DNA of 64,000 nucleotides from assembly GCF_000422345.1 (NCBI RefSeq), contig NZ_AULP01000004.1, forward strand, positions 1 to 64,000, written 5' to 3'. Position 1 is the first letter of the stretch; each line of letters opens with the position of its first letter. The notes beneath the pieces were generated by a model. That model made no database searches. It was not told where the DNA came from and saw only the letters and a list, made by a program, of their open reading frames with translations. The translations under genes were made by a program, and so were the position numbers. The DNA comes from Neomelitea salexigens DSM 19753. GTDB lineage: Bacteria; Pseudomonadota; Gammaproteobacteria; Pseudomonadales; Spongiibacteraceae. This document shows, in pieces, positions 1 to 11,511 of this stretch.

Positions 1-42
1 TCGGGCGTGATGGTCTGGTCATTGGGTCACCTGTAATCGAAT

Positions 43-61
43 GAGGTGATGCTATCACCTC
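43..61. repeat. Short perfect inverted repeat
   Basis: Two 8-base arms, GAGGTGAT at 43-50 and ATCACCTC at 54-61, are separated by GCT. No T-run follows on either side, so it is not a classic intrinsic terminator. It lies in the gene-free first 271 bases, upstream of the metal operon. It could be an operator, or a weak terminator of a gene left of the window. Nothing else recognisable was seen in 1-271. Confidence 0.4.
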
Positions 62-271
62 TAATTAGGTGGCCAAATTCACTATGCCACTACATAGGGC
101 GCAATGTTTTTGGCAAACCTTCCCACCAGATGACCTCCACTAAGTAATAGTTTGTATCGACGAGCAATACCACCAATCCTAATCCACTATGCTGTGAGAC
201 GGAACTTCTATCGACTACCGCAATCCTATGCGCTACCCTTTGGTTCAGTCTGGATAAAAAGCCACGAATTT

Positions 272-616
272 GTGAATACCACCCGCATCATCTACATGCT
301 CATCATGCTGATTGCTTCGCAATCGGTGTGGTCTATGCTGGATGAACACAGCTTTAATGCGGATGACGGCGCCCCCCACGAAGAGCTGGTACATCTTACG
401 GACTCCCAGCCTGACGACGATCCACAGGCCAGCGGTTCGCAAGAGAGTGCCGAAAACTGCCTGCACTGCTGCCATTGCCACTTTCACCAGATCATGGTGA
501 TACCACCGGCCGCTGCAGTCTTTGACTCTCTTGCCGCTCGAACCAGCTCATCATTTAGGCCGTCTCCACTGGCTGATGCCCACGCTAACGACGTTTTTCA
601 CCCCCCCATCATCTAA
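272..616 (+). CDS. Small exported Cys/His-rich protein, CzcI-like, heading the czc operon
   Basis: I chose the GTG at 272 because it begins a plausible signal peptide (MNTTRIIYMLIML, ending near SVWS) and gives about 114 residues. The longer frame from a TTG at 152 adds an unlikely 40-residue head. The mature part is acidic and carries a dense metal-ligand cluster, CLHCCHCHFH, about two thirds along. It lies 48 bases before czcC in the same direction. Its size, signal peptide and position fit the CzcI-type periplasmic proteins that open czc operons, which are linked to regulation or metal sensing. Similarity to a named family is inferred from these traits. No clear Shine-Dalgarno sequence precedes either start, so the exact N-terminus is uncertain. 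Confidence 0.6.
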   Translation: MNTTRIIYMLIMLIASQSVWSMLDEHSFNADDGAPHEELVHLTDSQPDDDPQASGSQESAENCLHCCHCHFHQIMVIPPAAAVFDSLAARTSSSFRPSPLADAHANDVFHPPII

Positions 617-664
617 TCCTGTTCGCCCTTATCGTCCCAAGCGTTAACAAAACAGGATATACCC

Positions 665-1927
665 ATGAAAAATTGCAAAAATCCGCTCAGGCGGTGGCTT
701 GCGCTTGTGCTGTGTCTATTGGCGCCCGCCGCCATCGCAGAACTCAGCCTGCAGCAAGCTGTTGAGCGCACACTGGCGCAAAACCCGGCGTTACAGGTGT
801 TTCCACTGCGTCTTCAGGCCGTTGCCGGCCGGCGTCAAAGCGCCGATCTCTCACCCGCGTATACCGTGGAGCTGGAAGCCGAGAATCTGGCTGGCTCTGG
901 CGAACTCTCCGGTACAGATAACGCGGAATACACGCTGTCGATTGGCTCTATTATTGAGCTAGGTGACAAGCGAGCAGCCCGCGTGGCGTTAGCCGATACC
1001 CGCTATGCCCTGACCAACGCCGAACGTGAGGCTGCCGCCGTGGATCTGGTCGCTCAGGTGACCCAGCGCTTTGTGTCGGTGCTGAGCCTGCAGCAATTGG
1101 TTTCACTCGCTGAAGGTGCTCATAAGCTAGCGGAACGCACGGCTGCCATCGTGACCGAGCGAAGCAATCGGGGCGCTGCCCCCGAGGCTGACCAGCTTCG
1201 AGCCAAGGCGGATCTGGCCCAGGCCGCGCTTCGATTGCAAAACCTTCGCTCAGAGCTGGAAGCCGGGAAACTGGCGCTGGCCATTTTGTGGGGAGATGAT
1301 CAGCCCCGCTTCGCTACCGTGAGCGGCGATCTGTTTAATATCACCGAAGCCCCCTCCTTCAATACCCTGTTTGAGCAGGTAGCCGACTCGCCGATACTCG
1401 AAATTCTGGCCGCAGAACAGCGCATGGCAGCTGCTGACCTGGAGCTGATACGCAGCCAATCCAGCGCTGATGTTGGCTGGCGCCTGGGCGTTCGCCGCGA
1501 CCAGGCCAGCGGCGACTCGTCGCTTACTGCAGGCATTTCGGTTCCGCTGTTTTCCGGGCGCCGCAATCGCGGCAATCTCGACGCAGCTTATGCCGAGCAG
1601 AACCAGCAGACCTATCGGCGAGACAATGCCGAACTGAGACTGCGCGCCCGCCTGTTTGAAGCCTGGCAAACCTACCGCCAAAGCCGGGCATCGGTTGAGG
1701 CGCTTCGCACCACCATCCTGCCAGCGCTGGAATCCGCACAGAAACAAACGCGACAAGCCTATGAGCAGGGGCGCTATCGCTATACCGACTGGGTTGCCGC
1801 ACAGAGAGAGTACCTCGACGGCAGGCGCAACCTGATTACGGCAGCCACCACGGCTCTGCATAACCAAGCCCTCATAGAACAATTGACTGCCGCCCCCTTA
1901 TCACCGGGGGTGACCAATGCACACTGA
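665..1927 (+). CDS. czcC: CzcC-type outer membrane factor of a heavy-metal RND efflux system
   Basis: The 420-residue protein starts with a signal peptide (basic NCKNPLRR, then a hydrophobic stretch ending APAAIAE) and continues with the long alpha-helical repeats of TolC-family outer membrane channels. The opening LSLQQAVERTLAQNP is typical of the family. It would form the outer-membrane exit duct for the CzcB-CzcA pump. AGGATA lies just before the ATG. Its stop overlaps the longest possible czcB frame, so czcC, czcB and czcA are one transcription unit. Within the family CzcC and CusC channels are hard to separate by sequence alone. The CzcA residues downstream set the assignment. Confidence 0.9.
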   Translation: MKNCKNPLRRWLALVLCLLAPAAIAELSLQQAVERTLAQNPALQVFPLRLQAVAGRRQSADLSPAYTVELEAENLAGSGELSGTDNAEYTLSIGSIIELGDKRAARVALADTRYALTNAEREAAAVDLVAQVTQRFVSVLSLQQLVSLAEGAHKLAERTAAIVTERSNRGAAPEADQLRAKADLAQAALRLQNLRSELEAGKLALAILWGDDQPRFATVSGDLFNITEAPSFNTLFEQVADSPILEILAAEQRMAAADLELIRSQSSADVGWRLGVRRDQASGDSSLTAGISVPLFSGRRNRGNLDAAYAEQNQQTYRRDNAELRLRARLFEAWQTYRQSRASVEALRTTILPALESAQKQTRQAYEQGRYRYTDWVAAQREYLDGRRNLITAATTALHNQALIEQLTAAPLSPGVTNAH

Positions 1928-1943
1928 ATTCAGGACGTATTCC

Positions 1944-5958
<4,015 letters not shown>

Positions 5959-5967
5959 GATCACCCG

Positions 5968-5998
5968 ATCCGGCTCATACTCTTGAGCCGGATATTTC
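5968..5998 (+). terminator. Rho-independent terminator of the czc operon
   Basis: A 9-base stem, ATCCGGCTC and GAGCCGGAT, has an 8-base loop and is followed by a T-rich stretch. It lies 10 bases after the czcA stop and just before the 3' end of the converging cadR gene. Confidence 0.85.
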
Positions 5999-6009
5999 TA
6001 TTTTTAGCG

Positions 6010-6408
6010 TTATGCCCTGTCAGTGGAGAGGCTTTTTAGTATGCCGCAATTCTCTACGCTTCTGCCGGTTGAGCAAGTCTCTCTCAGAGCACCAAGTTCC
6101 TTTTTCAGCTGCTTCAAATCCCGGATTCTTTCACTGATCGTCTGAATGTGGTCGTCGACCAGCCGGTAAACCTCGTCGCAGCCAGTGCCCGGTGACACTT
6201 TGAGTTCTGCCAGCTTACGAATTTCGCCTATGGATATGCCTAGTTGCCGGCACTGCCGGATAAATAGCAATTGCTGTAACGCGTTACTATCGTAAACGCG
6301 AAAGTTACCGTCGGTGCGGGAAATAGCGGGCAACAAGCCCTCTTTCTCATAGTAGCGAATCGTCTGAACGCTACTGCCCGACTTGTCGGCCAATTGACCA
6401 ATCCTCAT
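6010..6408 (-). CDS. cadR: MerR-family Cd/Pb-responsive regulator
   Basis: This 132-residue protein has the MerR N-terminal winged helix (MRIGQLADKSGSS, then TIRYYEKEGLLP) followed by a dimerisation helix. Cysteines at 77 (GTGCDEV), 112 (ETCST) and 121 (ENCGI) match the metal ligands of the CadR/PbrR group. MerR proper and CueR have a different spacing. It is divergent from the cation transporter at 6507, and the promoter between them has perfect dyad symmetry and a 19-bp spacer, as expected for a MerR activator that untwists its target. It is the only MerR-type gene in the window and may act on further promoters nearby. PbrR is the main alternative name, since the two families differ mainly in ligand preference. 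Confidence 0.88.
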   Translation of the reverse strand: MRIGQLADKSGSSVQTIRYYEKEGLLPAISRTDGNFRVYDSNALQQLLFIRQCRQLGISIGEIRKLAELKVSPGTGCDEVYRLVDDHIQTISERIRDLKQLKKELGALRETCSTGRSVENCGILKSLSTDRA

Positions 6409-6443
6409 GACATGCCTCCCGGTAAAACCACCCTCAGCCCCAA

Positions 6444-6474
6444 TTGACTCTATAGTAACTATAGAGTCTAAACT
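6444..6474 (+). promoter_or_regulatory. MerR-type promoter/operator for the cation transporter (CadR target)
   Basis: A -35 box TTGACT (6444-6449) and a -10 box TAAACT (6469-6474) are separated by 19 bases. A perfect palindrome at 6446-6468 overlaps the spacer, with 11-base arms GACTCTATAGT and ACTATAGAGTC around one central base. The long spacer with centred dyad is the hallmark of MerR-family activated promoters. The sequence closely resembles known PbrR/CadR operators. Confidence 0.88.
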
Positions 6475-6506
6475 GCTTTTGAATCAGGTGTACACAGGTA
6501 CGGAAA

Positions 6507-7376
6507 ATGGCTGAAAACAATCACGCGGATACCGTCACTTCGGGAGACTCCGCAGATCACAACAGTTTTGTCAGTGAATTCCATCTCGCCAAAATGGACT
6601 GTTCCTCGGAGGAGCGTCTGGTTCGAATGAAGCTCGACGGCATTCAACCGGAGGTTGCTCTTGAGTTTGACCTTCTCCAACGCTCCCTTCAGGTATTCCA
6701 TCAGGGAAATATTGATGACATCACCCAGCGCCTAGAAAGCCTCAATCTTGGCGCGAGATTGATCGAAACGCTGGAAGTGGAAGCGGCGGATTTATCGACC
6801 GCGATGGCCTCCCAGGCAGAAACAGATCAGAAAGAAGCTTCGATCCTGAAATGGTTGCTCGTAATCAATGGGACGATGTTCTTTATCGAATTGACCGTTG
6901 GCTGGATCGCGCAATCAACCGGGCTGATTGCAGACTCTCTGGATATGTTCGCCGATGCGGCGGTTTACGGCGTGGCCCTGTACGCGGTCGGGCGGGCGGC
7001 GAGCTTGAAGCTTCGCGCAGCGCATTTTGCGGGTTGGCTGCAGATGATCCTCGCCGTCGGCGTACTGAGTGAGGTCGCAAGGCGATTTATGTTTGGCAGC
7101 GAACCAGCGTCCACCCTGATGATGGGCTTCGGCCTGCTGGCACTGGTAGCAAACGTGGCTTGTTTAGTTTTAATATCCAAATCGAAAGACGACGGCGCCC
7201 ATATGAAGGCCAGCTATATCTTTTCCGCCAACGACGTAATCGCCAATGCTGGCGTTATTCTCGCGGGTGCTCTGGTAGCTTGGACTGGATTACGCTTACC
7301 CGACCTGGTTATCGGCTTGGTGATAGGCCTGGTTGTGCTTAACGGTTCGCGCCGCATACTTCAGCTTCGCTCTTGA
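6507..7376 (+). CDS. CDF-like cation transporter with N-terminal HMA-like domain
   Basis: The 289-residue protein has an N-terminal soluble part of about 100 residues resembling a heavy-metal-associated fold (FHLAKMDCSSEERLVRM, with Cys32), followed by about six membrane segments of the cation diffusion facilitator type. The metal-site signature in the second segment is D146xxxD150 (DSLDMFAD), and a later segment carries SANDVIANAG. The canonical C-terminal cytosolic domain of CDF proteins is absent. It is controlled by the divergent cadR through the operator at 6444-6474, so it probably exports Cd, Zn or Pb from the cytoplasm. Domain assignment rests on motif reading. Substrate is inferred from the regulator. 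Confidence 0.75.
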   Translation: MAENNHADTVTSGDSADHNSFVSEFHLAKMDCSSEERLVRMKLDGIQPEVALEFDLLQRSLQVFHQGNIDDITQRLESLNLGARLIETLEVEAADLSTAMASQAETDQKEASILKWLLVINGTMFFIELTVGWIAQSTGLIADSLDMFADAAVYGVALYAVGRAASLKLRAAHFAGWLQMILAVGVLSEVARRFMFGSEPASTLMMGFGLLALVANVACLVLISKSKDDGAHMKASYIFSANDVIANAGVILAGALVAWTGLRLPDLVIGLVIGLVVLNGSRRILQLRS

Positions 7377-7438
7377 ATCCTGCGATCCGGTATACGCCTA
7401 GTGGCAATCAGGCAGACTAACGGTGCAAAACTAACGCT

Positions 7439-8335
7439 TCAGTCTGCGCCGCAGCTAGCTTGCGCATCACAAGCGCGCCGGATACAACTATCTTCAGGTT
7501 GTAATGTGGAATGCTCGATACCAAACCGCTCCCGCAGTATCACTTGTAGCTGTGGCAATACCTCTTCCCAGCGATCCAGCCTGTCCAGATCCACATGCGC
7601 GGCAAGCGCATAGCTGCTAGAGGACAGGCTCCAAATATGCAAATCATGAAGGGTGTTCACGCCTTCAATCCCAGCGAGAGCCTTACATACCTCACGGGCA
7701 TCAATATCGCGAGGTACCCCTTCCATTAACACATGCAGCACTTCCCGAAACAGACGTCCGGCAGAGATCAGGATAAGCAAGCTGACAAACAGAGACAACA
7801 GCGGATCGGCAATCAGTGGCCCGCCGAAATAGATGATGGCACCTGCGCCAATCGCAGCCACGGAACCGAGCAGATCGCCCACCACGTGCAGCAACGCACC
7901 GCGTACATTCATGGTCTGCTCGCCACGCAACAATATCCAGGCAACAATCAGATTGACCAGCAAACCCAGTCCACCGATAAGCAATACCATGCCACCGGCA
8001 ACTGGCGGTGGATCAAGCAGACGGCGAATTGCCTCGTACCCGATAACAGCGATAACCGCCACCATAAAAAGCACGTTAAACAAAGCGCCAAGAACTTCGG
8101 CACGCTGCAAACCAAAGGAATGTTTGCTCGAAGCTGGTTTACGCGCCAACCAGGCAGCGAAAGCGCCAACGCCCAGCGACAGAGAATCGGTAAGCATATG
8201 CCCCGCGTCTGACAGCAAAGCCAGCGAGTCGGCCAGTATGCCGCCAACCACTTCCACGCCAGCAAAGGCTGTCGTGAAAACAAGACAAAGCAGGAGCGTT
8301 TTGCCACTCCCGTGGCTGTGGTTATGATCAGCCAT
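7439..8335 (-). CDS. czcD: CzcD-type cation diffusion facilitator (Zn/Cd/Co exporter)
   Basis: The 298-residue protein starts with a His-rich head (MADHNHSHGSGK), followed by six membrane segments and a cytosolic domain from about residue 200. The transport-site residues are clear: D43 and H46xxxD50 in segment 2 (SDAGHMLTD) and H150xxxD154 in segment 5 (HVVGD). This is the Zn-type arrangement. It exports divalent metal to the periplasm, where CzcCBA could remove it from the cell. It converges with the cation transporter gene to its left. A MerR-type promoter lies directly upstream at 8367-8398. Confidence 0.93.
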   Translation of the reverse strand: MADHNHSHGSGKTLLLCLVFTTAFAGVEVVGGILADSLALLSDAGHMLTDSLSLGVGAFAAWLARKPASSKHSFGLQRAEVLGALFNVLFMVAVIAVIGYEAIRRLLDPPPVAGGMVLLIGGLGLLVNLIVAWILLRGEQTMNVRGALLHVVGDLLGSVAAIGAGAIIYFGGPLIADPLLSLFVSLLILISAGRLFREVLHVLMEGVPRDIDAREVCKALAGIEGVNTLHDLHIWSLSSSSYALAAHVDLDRLDRWEEVLPQLQVILRERFGIEHSTLQPEDSCIRRACDAQASCGAD

Positions 8336-8366
8336 AGGTAAGCCTCTAATTCAGAAAGTAGCTTTA

Positions 8367-8398
8367 AACATAAAGCCTGTACCTGACAACAGGGTCAA
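8367..8398 (-). promoter_or_regulatory. MerR-type promoter/operator upstream of czcD
   Basis: Read on the minus strand, the -35 box TTGACC (8398-8393) and -10 box TATGTT (8372-8367) have a 20-base spacer. The spacer region carries inverted arms ACCCTGT and ACAGGCT with one mismatch. The layout matches the other metal-responsive promoters in this block, but the arms differ from the CadR palindrome. Confidence 0.62.
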
Positions 8399-8407
8399 TA
8401 CCTCAAT

Positions 8408-8746
8408 TCATCGGCTGTGACCAAAACCACCCAATATAATAATCGCTGCGCCAATCAGGATAATAATGGCGCCCAGAATATCGGTAATATTCAGCTCTAC
8501 TTCATCAATAAATCGTAACCACACCAGCGCTGTAGCTACATAAACACCACCATAGGCCGCGTAAACGCGTCCACTCGCCGTTGGATGAAGTGTCAGCAAC
8601 CAAACAAACAGCGAAAGACTTAATGCTGCGGGAAGTAACAACCACGGAGAACCATTCTTCTTTAACCACAACCAAGGCAAGTAGCAGCCGACAATCTCAG
8701 CCAGCGCAGTGACCGTAAAAAGCGCAGTCGTTTTCAGAATCAGCAT
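8408..8746 (-). CDS. ynfA: YnfA-family small multidrug-type membrane protein
   Basis: This 112-residue, almost wholly hydrophobic protein has four membrane segments. The opening [14 protein letters not shown] and the later [20 protein letters not shown] are characteristic of the YnfA (UPF0060) family, which is related to the small multidrug resistance exporters. Substrate is not established, and family members occur near metal and biocide resistance genes. It lies between the sterol desaturase-type gene and czcD on the same strand. The 72-base gap to czcD contains the MerR-type promoter, so czcD has its own promoter. Confidence 0.88.
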   Translation of the reverse strand: MLILKTTALFTVTALAEIVGCYLPWLWLKKNGSPWLLLPAALSLSLFVWLLTLHPTASGRVYAAYGGVYVATALVWLRFIDEVELNITDILGAIIILIGAAIIILGGFGHSR

Positions 8747-8792
8747 TTACATTCCCCATTACCGCAGCACTGCTTATTACAAATTGAGTGTG

Positions 8793-8814
8793 AATCTGGC
8801 CAGACAGCCAGATT
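8793..8814. repeat. Inverted repeat between the desaturase-type gene and ynfA
   Basis: Perfect 8-base arms AATCTGGC (8793-8800) and GCCAGATT (8807-8814) surround a 6-base loop. There is no T-run, so it is either a factor-assisted terminator for the gene ending at 8849 or an operator for ynfA. Confidence 0.4.
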
Positions 8815-8848
8815 TACATATTAGCTACACATTGTTCGGCGCAAGCAA

Positions 8849-9697
8849 TCATTTAAAGGGCCAAAATATTTGCTGCCAGTAGCGGATTGGCATTTCTTCA
8901 CGCATCCCTACTTCACCAACCCGTACACCGTTTTTCGCATACTTGAAGGTTCTGAACAGTTGGTCCCATATCATCCAGAATTCCCCAAAATTAACCTGGG
9001 CGTCTTCATACTCACGCTTGTGGTGCCAACGGTGAATCTCGGCAACGCCAATCACCTGTCTGAATACACCGACACTATAATCCAGGTTCGAATGCTGAAG
9101 CGCGAGATGCACAGCGATGATAGCAAACCAGCAGCCGATCACCGATGCGGGTGCACCAAGGGCTACAACGACGAGCAAGCCGGGACTGGCCAGCAACACG
9201 GCGCTTATAGGGTGCCGCCGTTCACCATTGAGCCAGTAGAGCCGCTCGGAACTGTGGTGCAGGGCGTGCAAGCGCCACAAAAAGTGATTCTTATGGCTGA
9301 GCCAGTGCATAAACCATAAACCAAAATCGATAATGGCACCGGCGATAAGTATCTGCGCCCACAGAGGCGCTTCGTGCGGCCAATTCTTATGAAGAAGGTC
9401 CCACTCCAGCGGGAGCAAACTACGCGACAAGACAACAAGTTCTACAACCCCGAAAATCAGGGTTAGGCTGAATGCCGCGTGAAAAACATCAACGACCGTG
9501 TCACCGTGGTCTTTATTCCAGTCGTGCTCATAGGCCTGGATGCGTTCGAGTACCACAATCAGACCAATACCGGCCGCAGCTACGAGCGCCGACAGAGGCC
9601 AATAAGGCAGTCCTTCCACCACGATAAAATACTGCAACCAGGCACAACCCAGGAATATCAGCGGGTAACTCCCCCAACGAATCAATGTACGCATCAC
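8849..9697 (-). CDS. Sterol desaturase / fatty acid hydroxylase family membrane protein
   Basis: The 282-residue protein has several membrane segments and the three histidine clusters of the di-iron hydroxylase superfamily: HWLSHKNH followed by HALHHS, then HLALQHSN, then HRWHHKRE. Members hydroxylate or desaturate lipids such as sterols, fatty acids or carotenoids at the membrane. The substrate here cannot be told from sequence. It sits inside the metal block upstream of ynfA without an obvious metal role. Lipid remodelling under metal stress is possible but unsupported. Confidence 0.85.
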   Translation of the reverse strand: MMRTLIRWGSYPLIFLGCAWLQYFIVVEGLPYWPLSALVAAAGIGLIVVLERIQAYEHDWNKDHGDTVVDVFHAAFSLTLIFGVVELVVLSRSLLPLEWDLLHKNWPHEAPLWAQILIAGAIIDFGLWFMHWLSHKNHFLWRLHALHHSSERLYWLNGERRHPISAVLLASPGLLVVVALGAPASVIGCWFAIIAVHLALQHSNLDYSVGVFRQVIGVAEIHRWHHKREYEDAQVNFGEFWMIWDQLFRTFKYAKNGVRVGEVGMREEMPIRYWQQIFWPFK

Positions 9698-9852
9698 CTT
9701 TTTACTCCAATAGTCAGCTTCGTCGCTGAGTTAGTGTGATGCCATACTACGAAAGCCAGGTAACGGCGTATTGAACGAAAGTGCTATCTTGCTCTATCCA
9801 TAAAATCCTGCAAATCAGCCCCGGTGGCAACCGATAACAAAGCGTGAATTGT

Positions 9853-10590
9853 TCAACCAAGCAATTCCAGTATGTCGGTGGGCCTTACCCCAAAGGCCTC
9901 CGAGACGGCACGGTTGAAATGAGATTGGTCGGAGAATCCGGCATCAACGCCCGCTCGATTCAGGCTGCCTGTTAAAACGGCAGTTTCCAGAGCCTTTATA
10001 AGCCGGAGCCATTTTCGATAGCTGCGAAGAGGCATCCCTGTTTCCTGGCTAAACCAGTGCGAAAAGCGACTGGGAGATAGATGGCAAATGCGGGCCAGCT
10101 GCTCACGGTCGATTATCACATTATCGTCTATGGCCTTTTTCAGTTCCGCCAATACCAGAGTCAGTTTGGGGTCAGCTTGCTGGCGCGAGCTTTCAGTTTC
10201 AAAAGCTTTAAAAAATAGAGCAAGGCATTCAGACAAAGCACAATCAGCTGGAAAAAGAGAGACAAGCTTTTGAATGCTGGCGTCAGACAAAGCATGTATC
10301 GCAGCCGAATGTGACAAAGAAATGTTCAGCCCATCCAAAAAGGAGCTGGTGGGGTCAACATAAACAGAGAACACATTGGCTTCAAGCTGCCGATGCTTGA
10401 CACCAGCCGGTATCAGAAACCCGGCCCCACAGTATTCGATATCGTTTACGTTGAATTCTATAGTTCCATCGAGTGCCAAGCTTATCTGGTGGGCCCAGTG
10501 GCGATGGGCCCGGTTGTCGCCAGAGTGGCCTCGGAAAAGACCAATTCCGGGAGCCAGGGCGGCTTCCCCGTGCCAGTGCGCCGCGCCCAT
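9853..10590 (-). CDS. AraC-family transcriptional regulator
   Basis: The 245-residue protein has an N-terminal cupin-like sensor region with a His-rich stretch (NRAHRHWAHQ) and a C-terminal double helix-turn-helix of AraC type (ARICHLSPSRFSHWF, then GVDAGFSDQSHFNRAV). It starts 3 bases after the cytochrome gene, so it is the last gene of the copper operon copA-copB-small protein-cytochrome-araC. That position suggests it senses something linked to this operon, but no target site could be identified. The ligand is unknown. The histidines in the sensor half make metal binding conceivable, which is an inference. Confidence 0.85.
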   Translation of the reverse strand: MGAAHWHGEAALAPGIGLFRGHSGDNRAHRHWAHQISLALDGTIEFNVNDIEYCGAGFLIPAGVKHRQLEANVFSVYVDPTSSFLDGLNISLSHSAAIHALSDASIQKLVSLFPADCALSECLALFFKAFETESSRQQADPKLTLVLAELKKAIDDNVIIDREQLARICHLSPSRFSHWFSQETGMPLRSYRKWLRLIKALETAVLTGSLNRAGVDAGFSDQSHFNRAVSEAFGVRPTDILELLG

Positions 10591-10593
10591 GAC

Positions 10594-11160
10594 TTAGTGA
10601 TGCCCTCCCTGATCAGATTCTCCTCGCGCGGTAAGAATTTGATATTGCATTTCATTGAGCTCGGGTAGCTTCTGAATAAAGGCAACCATCGCCCAGATAC
10701 GCTCATCGGTGTGTGTTTCACCCCAAGCGGGCATACCCGATGCCTTGATGCCATGTTTGATTATCCAAAACTGACGACGTAAGGCAGCATCCCAGTCGTG
10801 CTCACCAAACGGATGGGCATGATCGTGTTTGTCTGCAGAAGCCGTCAGATCCGGCGGCGCCGGGTACAAACCCAAACTCAAGTCGGTTGACGAAACACCC
10901 GGTTGCAGGTGGCACCCTGCACACATGTCGTTGTAGTCGGCACCGCCACTTAGCAACAAGTCAGAGTCTCCAAGGTCAGGGACGCTAATATTCTCCGATG
11001 CACGTTTTATAGATCTTTCGCGAAGCGTCTCCAAAGCCCAGTAGCTAACACCCCAATGACGGTCATCTGCGCCCATGGGGTAGAGCCCTGAGTACAGGAA
11101 CCCGACTCCAGTCGCAATTAGCAAAAGTATCAAGCCGAGCGTTATTTTAATTGCCTTCAT
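10594..11160 (-). CDS. Membrane-anchored c-type cytochrome of the copper operon
   Basis: The 188-residue protein starts with a membrane anchor or uncleaved signal (KITLGLILLLIATGVGFLY). It has a single haem-binding motif CAGCH and a likely Met axial ligand in GMPAWGE near residue 145. The last residues are rich in histidine (GGHH). It is a small monohaem periplasmic cytochrome. It lies directly downstream of copB and the small Cys protein and next to an AraC gene. It might accept electrons during periplasmic Cu(I) oxidation by CopA, which is an inference from gene order only. General electron-transfer cytochromes of the same fold are the alternative. Confidence 0.85.
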   Translation of the reverse strand: MKAIKITLGLILLLIATGVGFLYSGLYPMGADDRHWGVSYWALETLRERSIKRASENISVPDLGDSDLLLSGGADYNDMCAGCHLQPGVSSTDLSLGLYPAPPDLTASADKHDHAHPFGEHDWDAALRRQFWIIKHGIKASGMPAWGETHTDERIWAMVAFIQKLPELNEMQYQILTARGESDQGGHH

Positions 11161-11244
11161 GAAGAAAACCTCGATTCAGCCGGTTGAAAGATGGCGCCGA
11201 GATCAGCTGCAATGGATTACAGAAATCGCGGCACCATGCCAGGG

Positions 11245-11499
11245 TTAGTGATGGTGCTCGTCGTTTTCCAAGGCCGCGTTTCCCTTGCTCTCAGTTTGAT
11301 CTTGTTGCTCGACCTCACATTTTTTCATCATGGCGCGCGTTACCGGGTCGCTGGCATCCATCTCTTCTTTTGGTTTTTTTAAAAAGGCTTCACATTGCGG
11401 CTTTTTTGCCTGTTTGCGAACCTTGTCGGGGCTGTGGGCGCTCGTCGTTGTGCTAAAAAGCAAAGCCAGAGCCAGGGTAGGCACTATTCGGATTAACAT
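11245..11499 (-). CDS. Small exported Cys/His protein of the copper operon
   Basis: This 84-residue protein has a signal peptide (MLIRIVPTLALALLF, ending near SAHS). The mature part is charged, with two cysteines (KPQCEAF and MKKCEVE) and a terminal histidine run (EHHH). It lies 12 bases after copB and before the cytochrome gene, on the same strand. I do not recognise the family. Two Cys plus terminal His suggest periplasmic metal binding or delivery. The predicted export signal and operon position are its main support as a real gene. Confidence 0.65.
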   Translation of the reverse strand: MLIRIVPTLALALLFSTTTSAHSPDKVRKQAKKPQCEAFLKKPKEEMDASDPVTRAMMKKCEVEQQDQTESKGNAALENDEHHH

Positions 11500-11511
11500 A
11501 CATTCTCTCCT

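Noticed and set aside
1250-1882. A 210-codon frame on the minus strand
   Set aside because: It is antisense to czcC and shows no family features.
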